From Brachypodium distachyon (Eukaryota > Streptophyta > Magnoliopsida > Poales > Poaceae): DNA of 64,000 nt. The stretch is taken from assembly GCF_000005505.3 (NCBI RefSeq), contig NC_016132.3, positions 54,016,914 through 54,080,913 on the forward strand, given 5' to 3'. Both the position numbers and the translations under genes were made by a program. This document shows, piece after piece, positions 33,934 to 46,266 of the stretch. Below the pieces are notes generated by a model that was not told where the DNA came from, searched no databases, and worked only from the letters and a program-made list of their open reading frames with translations. How positions within the stretch are numbered: position 1 is the first letter of the stretch; every line of letters starts with the position of its first letter.

Positions 33934-34050
33934 TACTCCCTCCGATCCTAAATTGTTGTTGAAATATTACATGTATCTAGACGCTTTTTAAGAATAAATA
34001 CATCCATATTTGGACAGATTTAAGTCAAGAATTTAGGATCAGAGGGAGTA
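33934..34050. mobile_element. Stowaway MITE
   Basis: TA, ctccctccgatcctaaatt at left, aatttaggatcagagggagta at right, core acatgtatctagacgc. Same subfamily as 39364-39481. Confidence 0.9.
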
Positions 34051-34327
34051 TTATTTGTAATCTCTCTGTCCGAGCTGTCAAGTATGAGACATTGAACTAT
34101 TCGGTATGGATTGAGTTGATGGAGGAAATTTTTGTTTGTTAATATGCTGCAGGTGATAGGGAGCTTCTGTTTCCCTGATCCTTATTGTTGTTCCGCAGTA
34201 TGCAACCTTTTAACACCAAATGGCATAAATTGGGTTACTATTGTGATGTAGATTGCTTAATACTGCAGCCCTGGAGCCAGATGCTTTTCTTGATCTTGTT
34301 AGCTAATGTAGCTCATTTGTTTGCTAC

Positions 34328-34444
34328 TACTCCCTCCGTCCCATATTAAGTGTCTCAAATTTGTTCAAATATGGATGTATCTATGTCTAGAAAGCGTCTA
34401 GATACATGTAATATTTCGACACTTAATATGGGACGGAGGGAGTA
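34328..34444. mobile_element. Stowaway MITE, first of an adjoining pair
   Basis: Ctccctccgtcccatattaa at left and ttaatatgggacggaggg at right are perfectly inverted. The right TA (34443-34444) is also the left TA of the next element. Confidence 0.92.
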
Positions 34445-34688
34445 CCTCCCTTCCTAAATATAAGAATTCCTAGCTTCGTCCTAAGTCAAACTTTGTAAAG
34501 TTTTATAGAAAAATGTATCAACATAATATCAAATAAGTATAGTATAAAAATATCTATCATGACGGATTAAATTAAACTAATTTAGAATCGTCAATGTTGG
34601 TAGATTTTTTTTATAAACTTGGTCAAAGTTTAAGAAGTTTGACTTAGGACAAAGTTAGGACTTCTTACATTTGGGAACAGAGGGAGTA
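34443..34688. mobile_element. Stowaway-type MITE, second of the pair, longer family
   Basis: Left cctcccttcctaaatataag, then 'cgtcctaagtcaaac'; right gtttgacttaggacaaag and cttacatttgggaacagaggg. The TIR region extends over about 60 bases. Length 246 bp. Confidence 0.85.
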
Positions 34689-37208
34689 GAAGATAATTTT
34701 GCATTTGTTCCTTCCAATGTGATTATTCATAGCTTGATCATTGGCTGTAAACCCCTTTCCATCATGATTGCTCTGTTCATATTTAAGCTGGCACTTGAGA
34801 TGAGACATGAGATCATGGGTGCATAATTAATCTGGTGGTCTAAATTTTCCTCCAGTTAATTCTGTTGTTCAGGGTTTGAGTTAAGCATTTTTTGCTTGCT
34901 GCTTAGCTGCGGTTTCATTTCTGATGTCTACATGCATATCATGTTATATTTGGAAGTTTAGAGTTAAACCATAAATCTAGAGTACTAAGACACAGAAAAC
35001 CAATCAGGCAATCGATTAACTTTAGTCTAAAGCTGGCCTTAAATATTGTTCAGAATATAGTCGAATACTTTCTTTTGTATATGCCAGATTGTCAGGTCCA
35101 CGAAACTGAGATTCTCTGAATTTCTTCAACGAAACCTAGGTAGCTGTTGAAATGGCCCAAGGAAACAGAAAGCATAGGTTATGGACTTGTCCCTCTGAAT
35201 TCTGAATCATATGGTTGTCCCACTAAGACAGCGGCCTAAATCTCTATTCTGTTGAACCGCCACTTTGTTTGAGTATTCTATGTTGGGCAGTCCAGAATGT
35301 TTATGCCTAGTCCATATTCAGAATTTCTGATTCCATTGATAGCTGTTCAACTAGTAAAGAAGGCAGAGTTGTGCTCGCCAGTTGCCACGGCAGTTCGTAG
35401 TAAAACAAACTTTTGTTTTGTTGTGAATACAGTCTGATCCCATCGGCTGGGGCTGTGGTGTTTGCAGCCACGGGGAGGTCTTCATTGTGAATACAGTCAG
35501 ATCATGCTCCCATGGTCCCATGAAGAGTTCAAGTGCCCATGCACCGGCGATGCTACATCTTAGTGAGGCTGTATTATCACTGGATGGCACTGGCGGTCAG
35601 AGGACGGAAAATGCCCTCGTGTTTGCCTAAGGTCCAGCGTCTACTTGAAGATAACTTCGAAGTGACAGACCAGAACATCAGTAAGACGGCCAGTGATGCA
35701 GCTCTTGTTCTTGTTCTTTTTCTGAACGGAAGCTTGATCTTGTTTTAGCTTTGCTAATTGCGCCCGTGCTGGCTACAGTGCGTAGGCGCGTAGCCATGGC
35801 GCTAATTTGAGAGCTGGGAAATGAAACGGCTGACCGGTCGACAGATACCGGCTCCATCGTTGAAAAGCAAAAGAACAGGGGAAGTGTAGAGAGGCTGGTG
35901 ATTTGGTGAAGGATCTCCAGGAGCAGGAAAAGGACTATTGCCTTTGGATTGACCGGGTGGCTGTAGCCTGTAAACTGTCAAGTGTAGGTGGTGAACAACT
36001 AGAGAATTTTGCAGGACAACTGCAGCCAGCTCAGTCAAGGAATGATCAACTCAGAATAATCCGCAGTTGCGGAAAACGCAGAGACAGCGTCTTCCGTCTA
36101 GTTTCACAGTCAAGGGCTTGACCCATAATGGCCAGTTGTTTGCCATTGACGTAGTGAAATCCATGACAGCTAGGCTACGTACCTGACATGGACCTCCGGA
36201 GAACTCTTGACGAGCCGTAGCTTATAGATTTATTATGAAGACAAACGAGGCGTGATTTTCTGACTAGTGTGAATCCCTTGCAACGATTTTCTCGTACTGA
36301 CACACCTAAAGAAAAACCCTCGCACAACACTGTAAGTAATGCACTTGATCCTGCCAAAACCGGGGAGCTGTTGCCCGTGTAGCGACCGTGTCCAAGGTAC
36401 GGTCGCCCTCCACACGTACGTAAGAGTATTCAGAAGCATATATGCACAGGCAGCACCCCTTGTCGTGCAAGACTGCAAGTTTATGTCCCCCGACCGCCGT
36501 CCGGTCCAGCTCCGATGAACGAACGAACGAACGGGTCCGGGCTCCCACTATGAGCCATGATCTCGGCAGCTCAAGATTCCCCGCGTTCTCCATCTCTTTC
36601 CTACAGATTAACGCAGGACCCGTACGTGTGGGTTCGATCCCGTGACTTTGGTCGGGTCCGCCCGTAGATCTGGTCGCGTTGCCTGACGTGCCGACGGTGC
36701 CGTCACCACCTAGCTCCTGCCCAAAACCCACTCGTGGCGCTTTGTGCCCCGGCAGGCAGGCCGCGCCCGCTGATCCACCGAGATAGCTACGCCGATCTGC
36801 TCGATCCATGTCGTGGGAGTCCCCGTACATGACTCGTAGTCTCTCGTACGCTAGAGTGAGCTCGGGTCGCCGTCGAGATTGGGTGCCTGCAACGTTCTGC
36901 CGTGCAAGCAAGCAGCCAAGGGACAGGACCTGGTCGCGGGGCTTGATCTGTCCGTGAGCACGTACGACCGGGTCTAGTTGGCGATCGATCTGCCCGGGCG
37001 GGCGGGGACGGAGAACTCAGCTAGCAGAGCAGCAGTCGCCAGTACCCTACTCAACTACTCATGTACGTCGCGACCGATGCGTGAAGAAAAATTGAAATCG
37101 AAATGCATGCGGGCACGGATGATCGAAGCGAAAGCCGAGATAGTACAGTCGGCTATACCACATCATGGAAAAATATATATTTAAAAAAAATCATGATATC
37201 AATTATTA

Positions 37209-37331
37209 TACTCTCTCCGTTCAACAAAGAATGTCTCAATTTTGACTAAATTTGAATATGTCTATATACTAAGTCATGTCTAAATCAAATTCTGACAAAC
37301 TTAAGACATCTTTTGTTGGACGGAGTGAGTA
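37209..37331. mobile_element. Stowaway MITE
   Basis: Left ctctctccgttcaacaaag, right cttttgttggacggagtgag, core shared with 32150-32277. Confidence 0.85.
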
Positions 37332-37916
37332 TAATTTTCTGCCTAATTGATACTCATAATGTACGGTACAAAAAGAAAATAAATAAGGGTGTGGTTATTT
37401 CCAAGTTGACCGATTTTTAAGAAATGAGTCTTAAATATTAGTTGACGATTCAGAGCCGTCGGATTAAGATGTGAGGGTCATCCTCATTCTCTTATCTCAC
37501 ACTTGCTATCGTCGGTTTAATATCTGACGGGTAAACATGTCGGCTGATCTCTAACTAAAAAACATGTGACTTCTCAATACCAAAACCGAATAAATAAAAG
37601 ATACTGTGAATTGAAAATATAATGTCTATTTTGTCCTTTTTTTCACCAAAGTCTATTTTGTCTTGTTTGTGTAATAGCATGTACAACATGAATTTGCAGA
37701 AAAAATAATACTACATCCGTTCTTCTTTATATGTATCGGTACCATGCAAATTTCTGTTTTTTTCTTCTAAAGATGCAATACATCTACCTACGATGAATGA
37801 AGATACGACCGAGCGCATGAAAACGTTAGCCCACGTACGGCTGATGTATGGACTTTTTGTCGTGAGTCATAACTCGTAAGAGAGCACAACACATGAATGT
37901 AGGTAGTGCTTAGAGG

Positions 37917-38064
37917 TGCAACACGATGACCCTGAGGTACCCATTGATCCTACTTAGTTTAAACAAATGAACTAATTTACCAAAAAGTTGTGTCATTTTA
38001 AAATTTTAGTTCATTTGGTTGAACTAAAGAGGGTTCAAGGGGTACCATCAGGTCACAATTTTGC
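37917..38064. mobile_element. Small palindromic MITE, about 150 bp
   Basis: Left arm 'gatgaccctgaggtaccc' to 'aaacaaatgaacta' is inverted in the right arm 'tagttcatttggttgaac' to 'gggtaccatcaggtca' over about 50 bases. It can fold into one long hairpin. Superfamily not assigned. Confidence 0.6.
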
Positions 38065-39363
38065 AGCTCTACTAGCGCTTAACAAAAGCCTCTTTTCCTT
38101 TTAAATGCACACCCAATCTGTAGCAGTTAATAACCCGCGTCGGAGACCATTTTATTCAGAACCTCGTGCTTGACTTGTCGTGAAAACTGTAGAACCAACA
38201 GGGGAAAAAATGTTCTCTACGTAGTTTGGCTTTGGTATTGAGTTCGTGTTGGAACGCGCGTGACCCTTGAACCCGGGAGAGTTCGAAGACCTACGAAGCA
38301 CGCCGATGACCTGCCGAGTGACGACGCGTTTTGCCGGCCGTGGTGAAAGGGAATTCACGCACCCTGGAGCTTACGGCACCGGTATGGTAACTTTTAAGCC
38401 GAAACCGTCCAAATTCTCACTTTTTGTGGAACTTGAAATGACGATATCCTTAGTTTAACTAGTCGTGCTCGATCTAAATCTGAAGCCAGCCCTTTACATG
38501 ACTGTACACGTGGAAGATCCATGCATAGAGTGCAGGTAGAACCTGACAAAATGCTTGTCCTAATACGTATGAACAACGGAAAATATGCATATGCACAGGT
38601 AGAAACAAGTAGTCCTACCAAAGTGAAGCTGACATGAAGTTTTGTCTTAAGGCGGAGAGAGTAGAAAGGCACAGGTCACAGCCTCACAGGGCAATTACCC
38701 ATGGTGATGGACTGATAGTTTTTCTTCATGTATTCAGTTTCCATCCTCTTGTCAATGTCTCGTGAAAAAACATCAAACAACAAACGTGCACTGCATAAGC
38801 TTAGAACAAGTCAAGCTAGGAAAAGAACAAACAAGAGATTTGACTGTTAGGACCAATTCCCGGGCCTGTTTCTGGCATGTAACTATGTCCCGAACTCTCG
38901 ATCAATTCGGGGAAGGCTAGAGATTTGACGGAATACGGCAGCAGCCATCCGTCAGATACTCAATCCAGGCATGTATAGCAGCAAGCAGCAACCTCGTTCA
39001 TTTTATTTTATTTTGCACTTTTCTACTCTTTCCAATCCTAAATGTAATACGGTGCCTCTCCTACTGTTTCCGGTCAAAAAAATAAATATAATACATTATT
39101 TTTTAGCTTTGTCCTTGCTCATATTTCTCAAAGTTTGAACAAATTTATAGAAAAATATACCGACATTTATAATTCTAAATTAGTTTTATTAAATCAGTCA
39201 TGATATATATTGTCGCAGTATATTTTTGATATTGTAATACTCAAGCGGCTGAAAATGTGATTTGTTTCTACACCAACGTAAAATGTAAGACCAAACAACT
39301 TCTTTTTGTTTTTGAGCGGAGCAGCAAGACCAAACAACTATGCACTAGCAATTAGTTCTCTAG

Positions 39364-39481
39364 TACTCCCCCTGATTCTAAATTCTTGACTCAAATTTGT
39401 CCAAATATGAATGTATCTATTCTTTAAAAACTGTCTAGATACATGTAATATTTTTACAACAATTTAGGATCGTAGGGAGTA
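39364..39481. mobile_element. Stowaway MITE
   Basis: Left ctccccctgattctaaatt, right aatttaggatcgtaggga, core tagatacatgtaat. Confidence 0.85.
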
Positions 39482-39534
39482 ACACTTTAATTTCCTGGTG
39501 TTTGGGACTAGACCTGATTCTTTAAAAATATGAA

Positions 39535-39552
39535 TGTGTGTGTGTGTGTGTG
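39535..39552. repeat. (GT)n microsatellite
   Basis: Nine GT units. Confidence 0.9.
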
Positions 39553-40039
39553 GTCTAGTGGAGATCGATTTTCCTATCAAGATTTGAAAAGTCAGTGGAA
39601 CAAGAATGAAATTCCAAAAATAAACAAATGTATTTTGTTGAGTACGTCAACAATTAACCATGATCATTATTCATAACTCACGTGACACAATTGGTGTGGC
39701 TTCTGTAAGTGAGAACTAAGATTATTGCGTAAGAATTGCTATTTAACACGTGACTGCATATCCACCAAACTAGAGTCGATTTGTTGAAGGTGGAGGGGAA
39801 AGAATAGTACTTAGTTGAGGTTTGAAGCTCGTGGCCACTATCAGCAGTCACCAGTCAGTGAAGACATGGAAGAAATGCAGCAGGGCGGGAACGATGGCAA
39901 GATGCAGTCTGAGATGCTGGACAATGATGTTAAACGAGGTTAGGACTAAATATACCATCCAAAGGCCTAGGGCACAGCTTAGTTTGGTATTGATGCATTG
40001 TGCTGTACCGAACTTATTTTATAATTTGGTGTTGAAAAA

Positions 40040-41369
40040 TACACGCTCTCGCCGTATACTTCCGGCGACCGTTTTCCACCCAATCATTGCGAAATGTGAC
40101 AAATACCTTGCTGGTTGGAAGCCATCGCTACTTTCAGAAGGAGGGATCAGAGGATGATCTTAGTTTCATCTGTCCTAGACTCCCTCCCAACTTTTTTCAT
40201 GTCCTCCTTCAAAATTCCTAAATCAGTGCTAATTAAACTGGACAAGTTAAGAAGGTCGTTTTTTTGGGCTGCTAAAGATTCTTGTTTCGGGGCTCAATGT
40301 TTGATTGCTTGGGATAATGTCTGTCTACCAAGACTTGCGGGTGGTTTAGGGGTAAAAAATCTTTCGTTGCAGAATGCTAGCTTACTCTTGAAATTTGCAT
40401 TTCGTTTCCTCCATTCCGAAAACCTCCCTTGAAAAAATTGGCTACTAGCTCACTGGCCTCATCCCTTCAAAGCCTCACCACCCACCTCCCACCTTGCTAA
40501 GCTTATTATGCAGCACATAGATTTATTAAGATCAATCACTTCTTGTAAGGTTAGTTCAGGAGCTTCCACCTTTTTCTGGCTTGATCGCTGGATTTTACCA
40601 CATCCGCTTGCTTCAGTTTTTCCTATTCTCTTCTCCCACCACACCAACCCAAATGCTTTTGTTTCAGACATTGTGGACTTGGGACTTGAGCTTGGCTTGC
40701 GGAATCGACTAACTCTCGCTGCTGAGACAGAACTCGATCTTTTGCTTCTTGTGTTGCAGGACGTGGCTCTTGATGATGCGCTCGATGTCAGGACACTTAG
40801 AGATGGATCTCCACTGTCCACAAGGGGCGCTTACCTTGTCCTCTCCGCTACTCCAACGGACCCTCACGCGGATCACATTTGGCAAGCTTTCGTCCCCAAC
40901 AAATTCAAGGTCTTCGCTTGGCTCCTCTTCAGGGATCGTCTCAACACGCGTCAAAATTTGCATCACAAATTCGACACTCAATCGGCGGCCTGTGCGAGTT
41001 GTGGTCATGGTTCTGAAGACCGCGATCACCTGTTCCTCTCGTGCCCTCTTGCGCTCCAGGTTTGGGCTAAAATGGGTATTCCGTCTTTGGGTACTGTCTT
41101 CCCCGACCTTTGGCATCTCCCTCCTCCTGTCGGCCTTACCATTGCTATTTGGCCTTCCATCTTACTAATCATTCTGTGCAGGATCTGGAAAGCTCGTAAT
41201 GCCAAAGTATTCAATAATGAGATCGTCACCTCTGCTCATAGTCTTGTAATGATAATTGAGGACCTAACCTTATGGACCTTTAGAATTAGGAAGATATCAT
41301 CCCGTTTGTGATTCTTACTTTGGAGTAATATATTCAGGTGGGGAGTCCCCCCCTGATTGCCTAAAAAAA
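40040..41369 (+). mobile_element. 5'-truncated L1-type LINE, dead reverse transcriptase
   Basis: The frame reads the RT thumb region (FHPIIAKCDKYLAGWK, SSVLDSLPTFFMSSFKIP) then LARLAGGLGVKNLSLQN-type text and the zinc-knuckle-like zf-RVT segment (CASCGHGSEDRDHLFLSC, residues C, C, H and C). The 3' end is an A7 at 41363-41369. A frameshift near 40140-40150 and an in-frame TGA at 40430-40432 (where relatives carry Trp) break the ORF, so the copy is inactive. The 5' half, including the endonuclease and the RT catalytic core, is missing. Confidence 0.85.
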
Positions 41370-41976
41370 TACACACAAAAGTAGGAAAAGTTAGCTAGCC
41401 AAATACTAAAATAGCCAAAAGCGTGCGGTTGAAAAAAACAGGATTACGATAATCCACCGCAATACCAAACGCAGCCTCAGTCAACTAATAATTAAGACAA
41501 CCGTGATCTCGGATAGTTACTAAATCAAACCGTATGTTTTACCACGTCATCACCGCACCGGTGTCACCTGGACCATTTCCGGTAGCAAAGCGAGTTTTCG
41601 TCCTGACTCACAATGATTAAATGGGCACTAATAACATTTTTAGAAGAAAAGATAGGACGTAAAACTCAAAAGACAAAGTGATACGCTATTCCATCCCAGC
41701 CGGCCGTACGTGACCAAGTCATCCCCAGTCCCCCACTACTGAACCACAATCTAGCGTTCACACCACAAGCAGCAGCCTGGCTTAACGTAACGTATGCCCT
41801 CTCTCTCCCTCTCTCTCGCGCGGTCTCTCCTCGATCGTTCACGAACGGAGACAGTGCCCACTCCCACCACGCCATGAGAAATTTCGCCGCCCCGGCAACA
41901 AGCAGCTCATCAGCGTCGTCGTCCTCGATCCCGTGTCAACCATGACACGGGTCACCCCCCCGGCGCGTGCTTCCCC

Positions 41977-41984
41977 ATATATAC
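41977..41984 (+). promoter_or_regulatory. TATA box of the NAC gene
   Basis: ccccatatatacac, about 365 bases upstream of the ATG, which implies a long 5' UTR or a leader intron. Confidence 0.4.
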
Positions 41985-42348
41985 ACATCCCCCGCGCACG
42001 CACTCACACCAGCCTCCTGATCCCATTCGGCCATTCTTCACCAAACCCACGCAGGCGCGTCCCACGAACTTTCAGCTCGCGCCTCAGCCTTGCTCCGCAC
42101 TCAGCTCCCTGCAAAGTTCAAAGTAGCAAGCCAGCAGCTTCTCCGGCCCGGCGCAGCACCATATAGCTAGCATATAGCCGGGCCAGTCGATCTCGCAGCT
42201 GGTACGAGTAGTGGCGTGCTTGGGATCACGAAGCTGCGCCAAGCTAGACTGATCACCGGCGGCCGGCTTAGTTAGGAGCTAGGGCTTTTCTCCGGAAACA
42301 TATTTTGGAGCGCGCCGAGACTGGCCGGCACCGGATATACGCATCTTG

Positions 42349-43616
42349 ATGGCTGACGGCGTGCAGCTGCCTCCGGGGTACCGGTTCTACCCGACTGAGG
42401 AGGAGCTGATCTGCTTCTACCTGCGGAACAAGCTCGACAGCCGCCGCGACGACATCGAGCGCGTCATCCCCGTCGTCGAAGTCTACTCCGTCGACCCGTG
42501 GCAGCTCTCAGGTACGATCGATCATCGATGCAATAAACCATTAATCCGTGATCGCCACGCACGCACGGCGTTAATTAATTAACCATGCATACATATCTGT
42601 ATATAAGCAGAGATCCACGCGAGGCTGTGCGGGGGCGGCAGCGAGGGGGAGCCGTGGTTCTACTTCTGCGCGCGGCAGGAGCGGGAGGCGCGGGGCGGGC
42701 GGCCGAGCCGGACCACGCCGTCCGGGTACTGGAAGGCGGCGGGCACCCCCGGGGTCGTCTACTCCGCCTCCGGCCGCCGCCCCATCGGGATGAGGAAGAC
42801 CATGGTGTTCTACCGCGGCCGCGCGCCGTCGGGGTCCAAGACCAAGTGGAAGATGAACGAGTACAGGGCGCTCCAGCACCACGACGACGAAGCCAACGCC
42901 GGCGCCGGCGCGGCAGCCACGGAGCCCGCCGTGGCGCCACCATCAAACCATCTCCCTCCGCAGGTAACACTCGACGGAACTCACCCAACGGATACTGCCA
43001 GCTGCATCGATCGTCCAAAATTAAGCTACCTTTCAACGGCGTCCATCTCCGTATATAAATTGGACAGATATGGCTGTCCCCTTTTCGCCCCGGATAAGTG
43101 TCCGAAAGCAGCCTGCAACTCGCTATTAAGCTACAGTCTTTCAGATTACATGTGTGGTGCTTATAGATAGTGCCAATCAACTGGGCCGCCCATGATTAAA
43201 GCCCCACCTATACGTGAATAAAGTCATAAACAAGATTTCCCCACATGTCTCCGTATTTGTTGTTCGATCGATACGTACTACTCCAGCTTTATTTAGAAAA
43301 CCTGTCTACTGATAAACTTGTTCTGTTACAGCTGAGAAGCGAGTTCAGCTTGTGTCGACTGTACACCAAATCGGGGACGCTGCGGCAGTTCGATCGGCGG
43401 CCGCTCGCCGCAGATGCTGCAGGCGGCGGCGCCGGTGACAACCCGGGGCCGTCCACGGCAGCGGCCGTGTCGCCGGACGACGATGACGGCGGCTCCGGTG
43501 GCTCCATGCAGCCGCTCGAGGAGGCCGAGCTGATGGAAGGAGGTGGCCGTGGCGATCCGTACGGGGATGACGACGTGGCCACACTGGCTGCTCTTTTGTA
43601 CTGGCCTGCTGACTAG
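42349..43616 (+). CDS. NAC-domain transcription factor, NAC90-like, three exons
   Basis: Exons 42349-42511, 42611-42963 and 43332-43616 join in frame to 266 residues. The NAC domain fills the first two thirds: subdomain [16 protein letters not shown] with [13 protein letters not shown] with PWFYFCAR, the DNA-binding [32 protein letters not shown] and MNEY, then [22 protein letters not shown]. The short domain with [23 protein letters not shown] and the FxxLCRLY end resemble the NAC90/NAC36 branch. The C-terminal tail is acidic and Ser/Gly-rich with an LLYWP end, a likely activation region. Intron positions are the usual NAC ones. Nuclear DNA-binding dimer; the target genes are not known. Confidence 0.92.
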
Positions 43617-44999
43617 ATCACGCATGCCTTGCGCGTGTGTTCAACTTCACTGCTTACACAAGTACTATACAGTATACTAAGTTTAGATTTTGATCAGTGC
43701 AGATTAAGTATACAGCATACTAAGTTTATCTGTGGAGTGCTGCCAAAAAACAAGTTTCTCCGTGGAGTATTATTTATAGGAGAAGAGATGCTCCATCTAG
43801 TTCTCAGTTCTCTAAGACTTGTCGTTTTGGACATCCAGGTGGTCTACAAAACAAGAATTAGACCACTTGCATTTACTTATGAAACAATTCAATAATATTA
43901 AGAGTTCTTTTTTTACATAATGGAGGATTTATTAATTGTTTCCGCCCTTTGCACTGTATAATATGCACATAATTACTGACATACCTGCAGATGAGAACAT
44001 TACATCGACGAAACTAAAGGGTACTACAATTCGGTTTATTGTTTTGGAAAATTTATACTGCTCAGTACTCCTCCTAAGAAGAGGGGTATCAGCTAGTATA
44101 ATTTTAGTTTTTTGCGCAAAAAAAGCTAGTGCAATTTTAGGTAATTCGCCTTTTTAACAGTAGTTTTTATTTTTCTGGTAATCCGATTGTACAATCTGAA
44201 AAACTAAAACAAAACCAGCAACAAAGATATTTGATGAAATCAAAAGTTACACAAAAAACCTTCAAAGTCGGCATCATCTCTAACTATGTCGTTTGCATCT
44301 TGCTATTTTTCCAAATCTTAATTTGCCGATAAAATTAGAGCAGACCAAACCTTCACAGGTTGATACAACTTCACTCGTTTTAAAAAGCCGCGTGAACCGT
44401 CCACCTTAAAAGCTAAGAACATGGGATGACTGAACATACAAGCACCGGGGACACACCCCTTGCACACAGCGATGCTTCATCGCTATCTCGAATAGTCAAG
44501 GAAAAAGAACATAAGGAGATAACTACGAGGCATGAAATCCATTAGCTACATGGAGTAGATCTACGATGGGGTATCGGCAAGACTACATGAAACCAGAAAA
44601 CATTTATTCCACATGACGTCGTCTCCATCAGTGCTACCAACAAGGACACACAATTTTTTCTTTCTTTTTTGGCAAGAAGGCCATGACCATAAATTAAATT
44701 TATGAAACCCTTACAGACCATCCTTATAAAAAAGAAAAATGAAACACAAGTCTTTAGGGAGACACAACATCGTCTTCCTCTTCCACTCGCCGGTGGCACA
44801 TTGTGAGCTAAACTCAAGCTATCTTTTGGACCTGCGAACCACGTGGTACAAAAATATGACGTTGAAGTAGCAACTGAAAAGTCGTTGGTCGAAGTCAAAA
44901 GAGTGATCTAATTGCAATTTTGGATTTAACAATGTGTAATTTAAGGAAAAAACAAACAAACATGTGTGACAATGACGGGGCAAAACAACCAAACAGTTT

Positions 45000-45086
45000 A
45001 CTACTTCCTCAGATCTTGAATTCTTGTCGTGGATTTAGTTCAAATTTGCACTAAATCCACGACATAGTTTAGTATCGGAGGGAAGA
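45000..45086. mobile_element. Degenerate Stowaway-like MITE
   Basis: Left actacttcctcagatcttg, right agtatcggagggaag, with 'gtcgtggattta' and 'taaatccacgac' forming an inner inverted pair. Confidence 0.6.
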
Positions 45087-45945
45087 TTTGTTTTCGCTGC
45101 ACCTTACTCTGATGCCAAACAAGATTACAAGAGGACCCGGTTTCCACCAAATTTATGTGGTCGCCAAGACCGGAGACCGCGACAGTATGTTTTTGCATGC
45201 GTTGCACCAAACCAACGTGCACAAAAGAGAAGTCATCGACCGGTGGATGGCAATCTGGGCATTGACTATCCAGTGAACTTCCGGAGAGAATACCAGAAAA
45301 AAAAAACCCGGAGAGAAGGACAATAATGTGTTATTCCTGGAAATCCTTCACCATGCATGCATCTGCATGCCGCCACCTTCGCGTCATTCTTGTTTGCTTG
45401 TCGATCGTCACGTGTACAGAATTACAGTGAGTCCCATGTATCGAGCACACTTGATCTTGGAGTATAGCGCGATGTATAAAATTGCGGTCAAACTCTCCCT
45501 CAAAAAAAAAATTGCGGTCAAACTCTGGAGGCTAGCTAGTATAATGGCAGGTCACGTCTGACATAGTTTATTTACCGTGGGCTTAGTTGTTCCCTGCTTG
45601 CTCGATCTAGTCGATTTTTAGAAGTCTTCGAGATACTACTTTCATCATTACATTTACAACTTTTTACCAAGACTTGTATTAACTCTTTACTATTAAATGT
45701 TGTTGTTTTACTATTAAATTTAATGTGCCTGATTTTATCCCATGTGTCATTGTGTCCCATGTTTGTACATTTCATAAATCCCATTTGACTAATTAGCACA
45801 AATGTCATGCTGGTGTAGCGTATTTTCGCAAGGCGTCTTTTCTCTCAACTGGACTCGACCTGCTTAACTCCCTCGACCCACTTGCTAGCCGATCCCGGTT
45901 CTCACAAAGCTCGACCGAATCTAATGCCCTGAGTCGGGAACTGTG

Positions 45946-46266
45946 TTGGTTGAGCCTGTGAGAGCAAAAGGATGGGCCAACTTAGGTCCAAACGAGGAGA
46001 AAACTCCTACAAAATACGCTTCCAACTCGGCATAGAGTCACTTGCCACACCAGCCCTGACAGGTGGGCCTATCATGTCAAAACAGGCAAATTAGTTAAAT
46101 GTTAGTGGGAATTGATTTGGTTGAGCTTGCGAGAGCAAAAGGATGGGCTGACTTAGGTCCAACTGTGGGAGAAGACTCCTGTAAAATACGCTTCCAACTC
46201 AGCAGCATTCAGTCATACTCGCCACACCAGCCCCTGACAGGTGGGTCCATCATGTCAAAACAGTCA
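45946..46266. repeat. Direct duplication, two copies of about 140-150 bp
   Basis: Copy 1 (45946-46085) and copy 2 (about 46116-46266) share 'ttggttgagc', 'gagagcaaaaggatgggc', 'acttaggtccaa', 'aaaatacgcttccaactc', 'gccacaccagccc' and 'catgtcaaaacag'. Roughly 85-90 percent identity. Non-coding. Confidence 0.8.

Larger units (their letters stand above)
33789..42348. other. Long intergenic region with MITEs and a dead LINE
   Basis: Eight and a half kilobases without a convincing cellular gene. Contents are five Stowaway copies, one small palindromic MITE, a GT microsatellite, a LINE remnant and the NAC promoter. The reading frame at 36306-36911 on the minus strand lacks protein-like composition and has no recognised domain, so it was not called. 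Confidence 0.6.

Noticed and set aside
36630..36645. B-box-like ggttcgatccc
   Set aside because: No A box upstream and no stem partners.
36306..36911. 201-codon open frame on the minus strand in the intergenic region
   Set aside because: No recognisable motif, no coding-like composition, and no splice or promoter support.
40459..41116. Minus-strand open frames opposite the LINE
   Set aside because: Shadows of the reverse-transcriptase frame, which has the zf-RVT Cys/His cluster.
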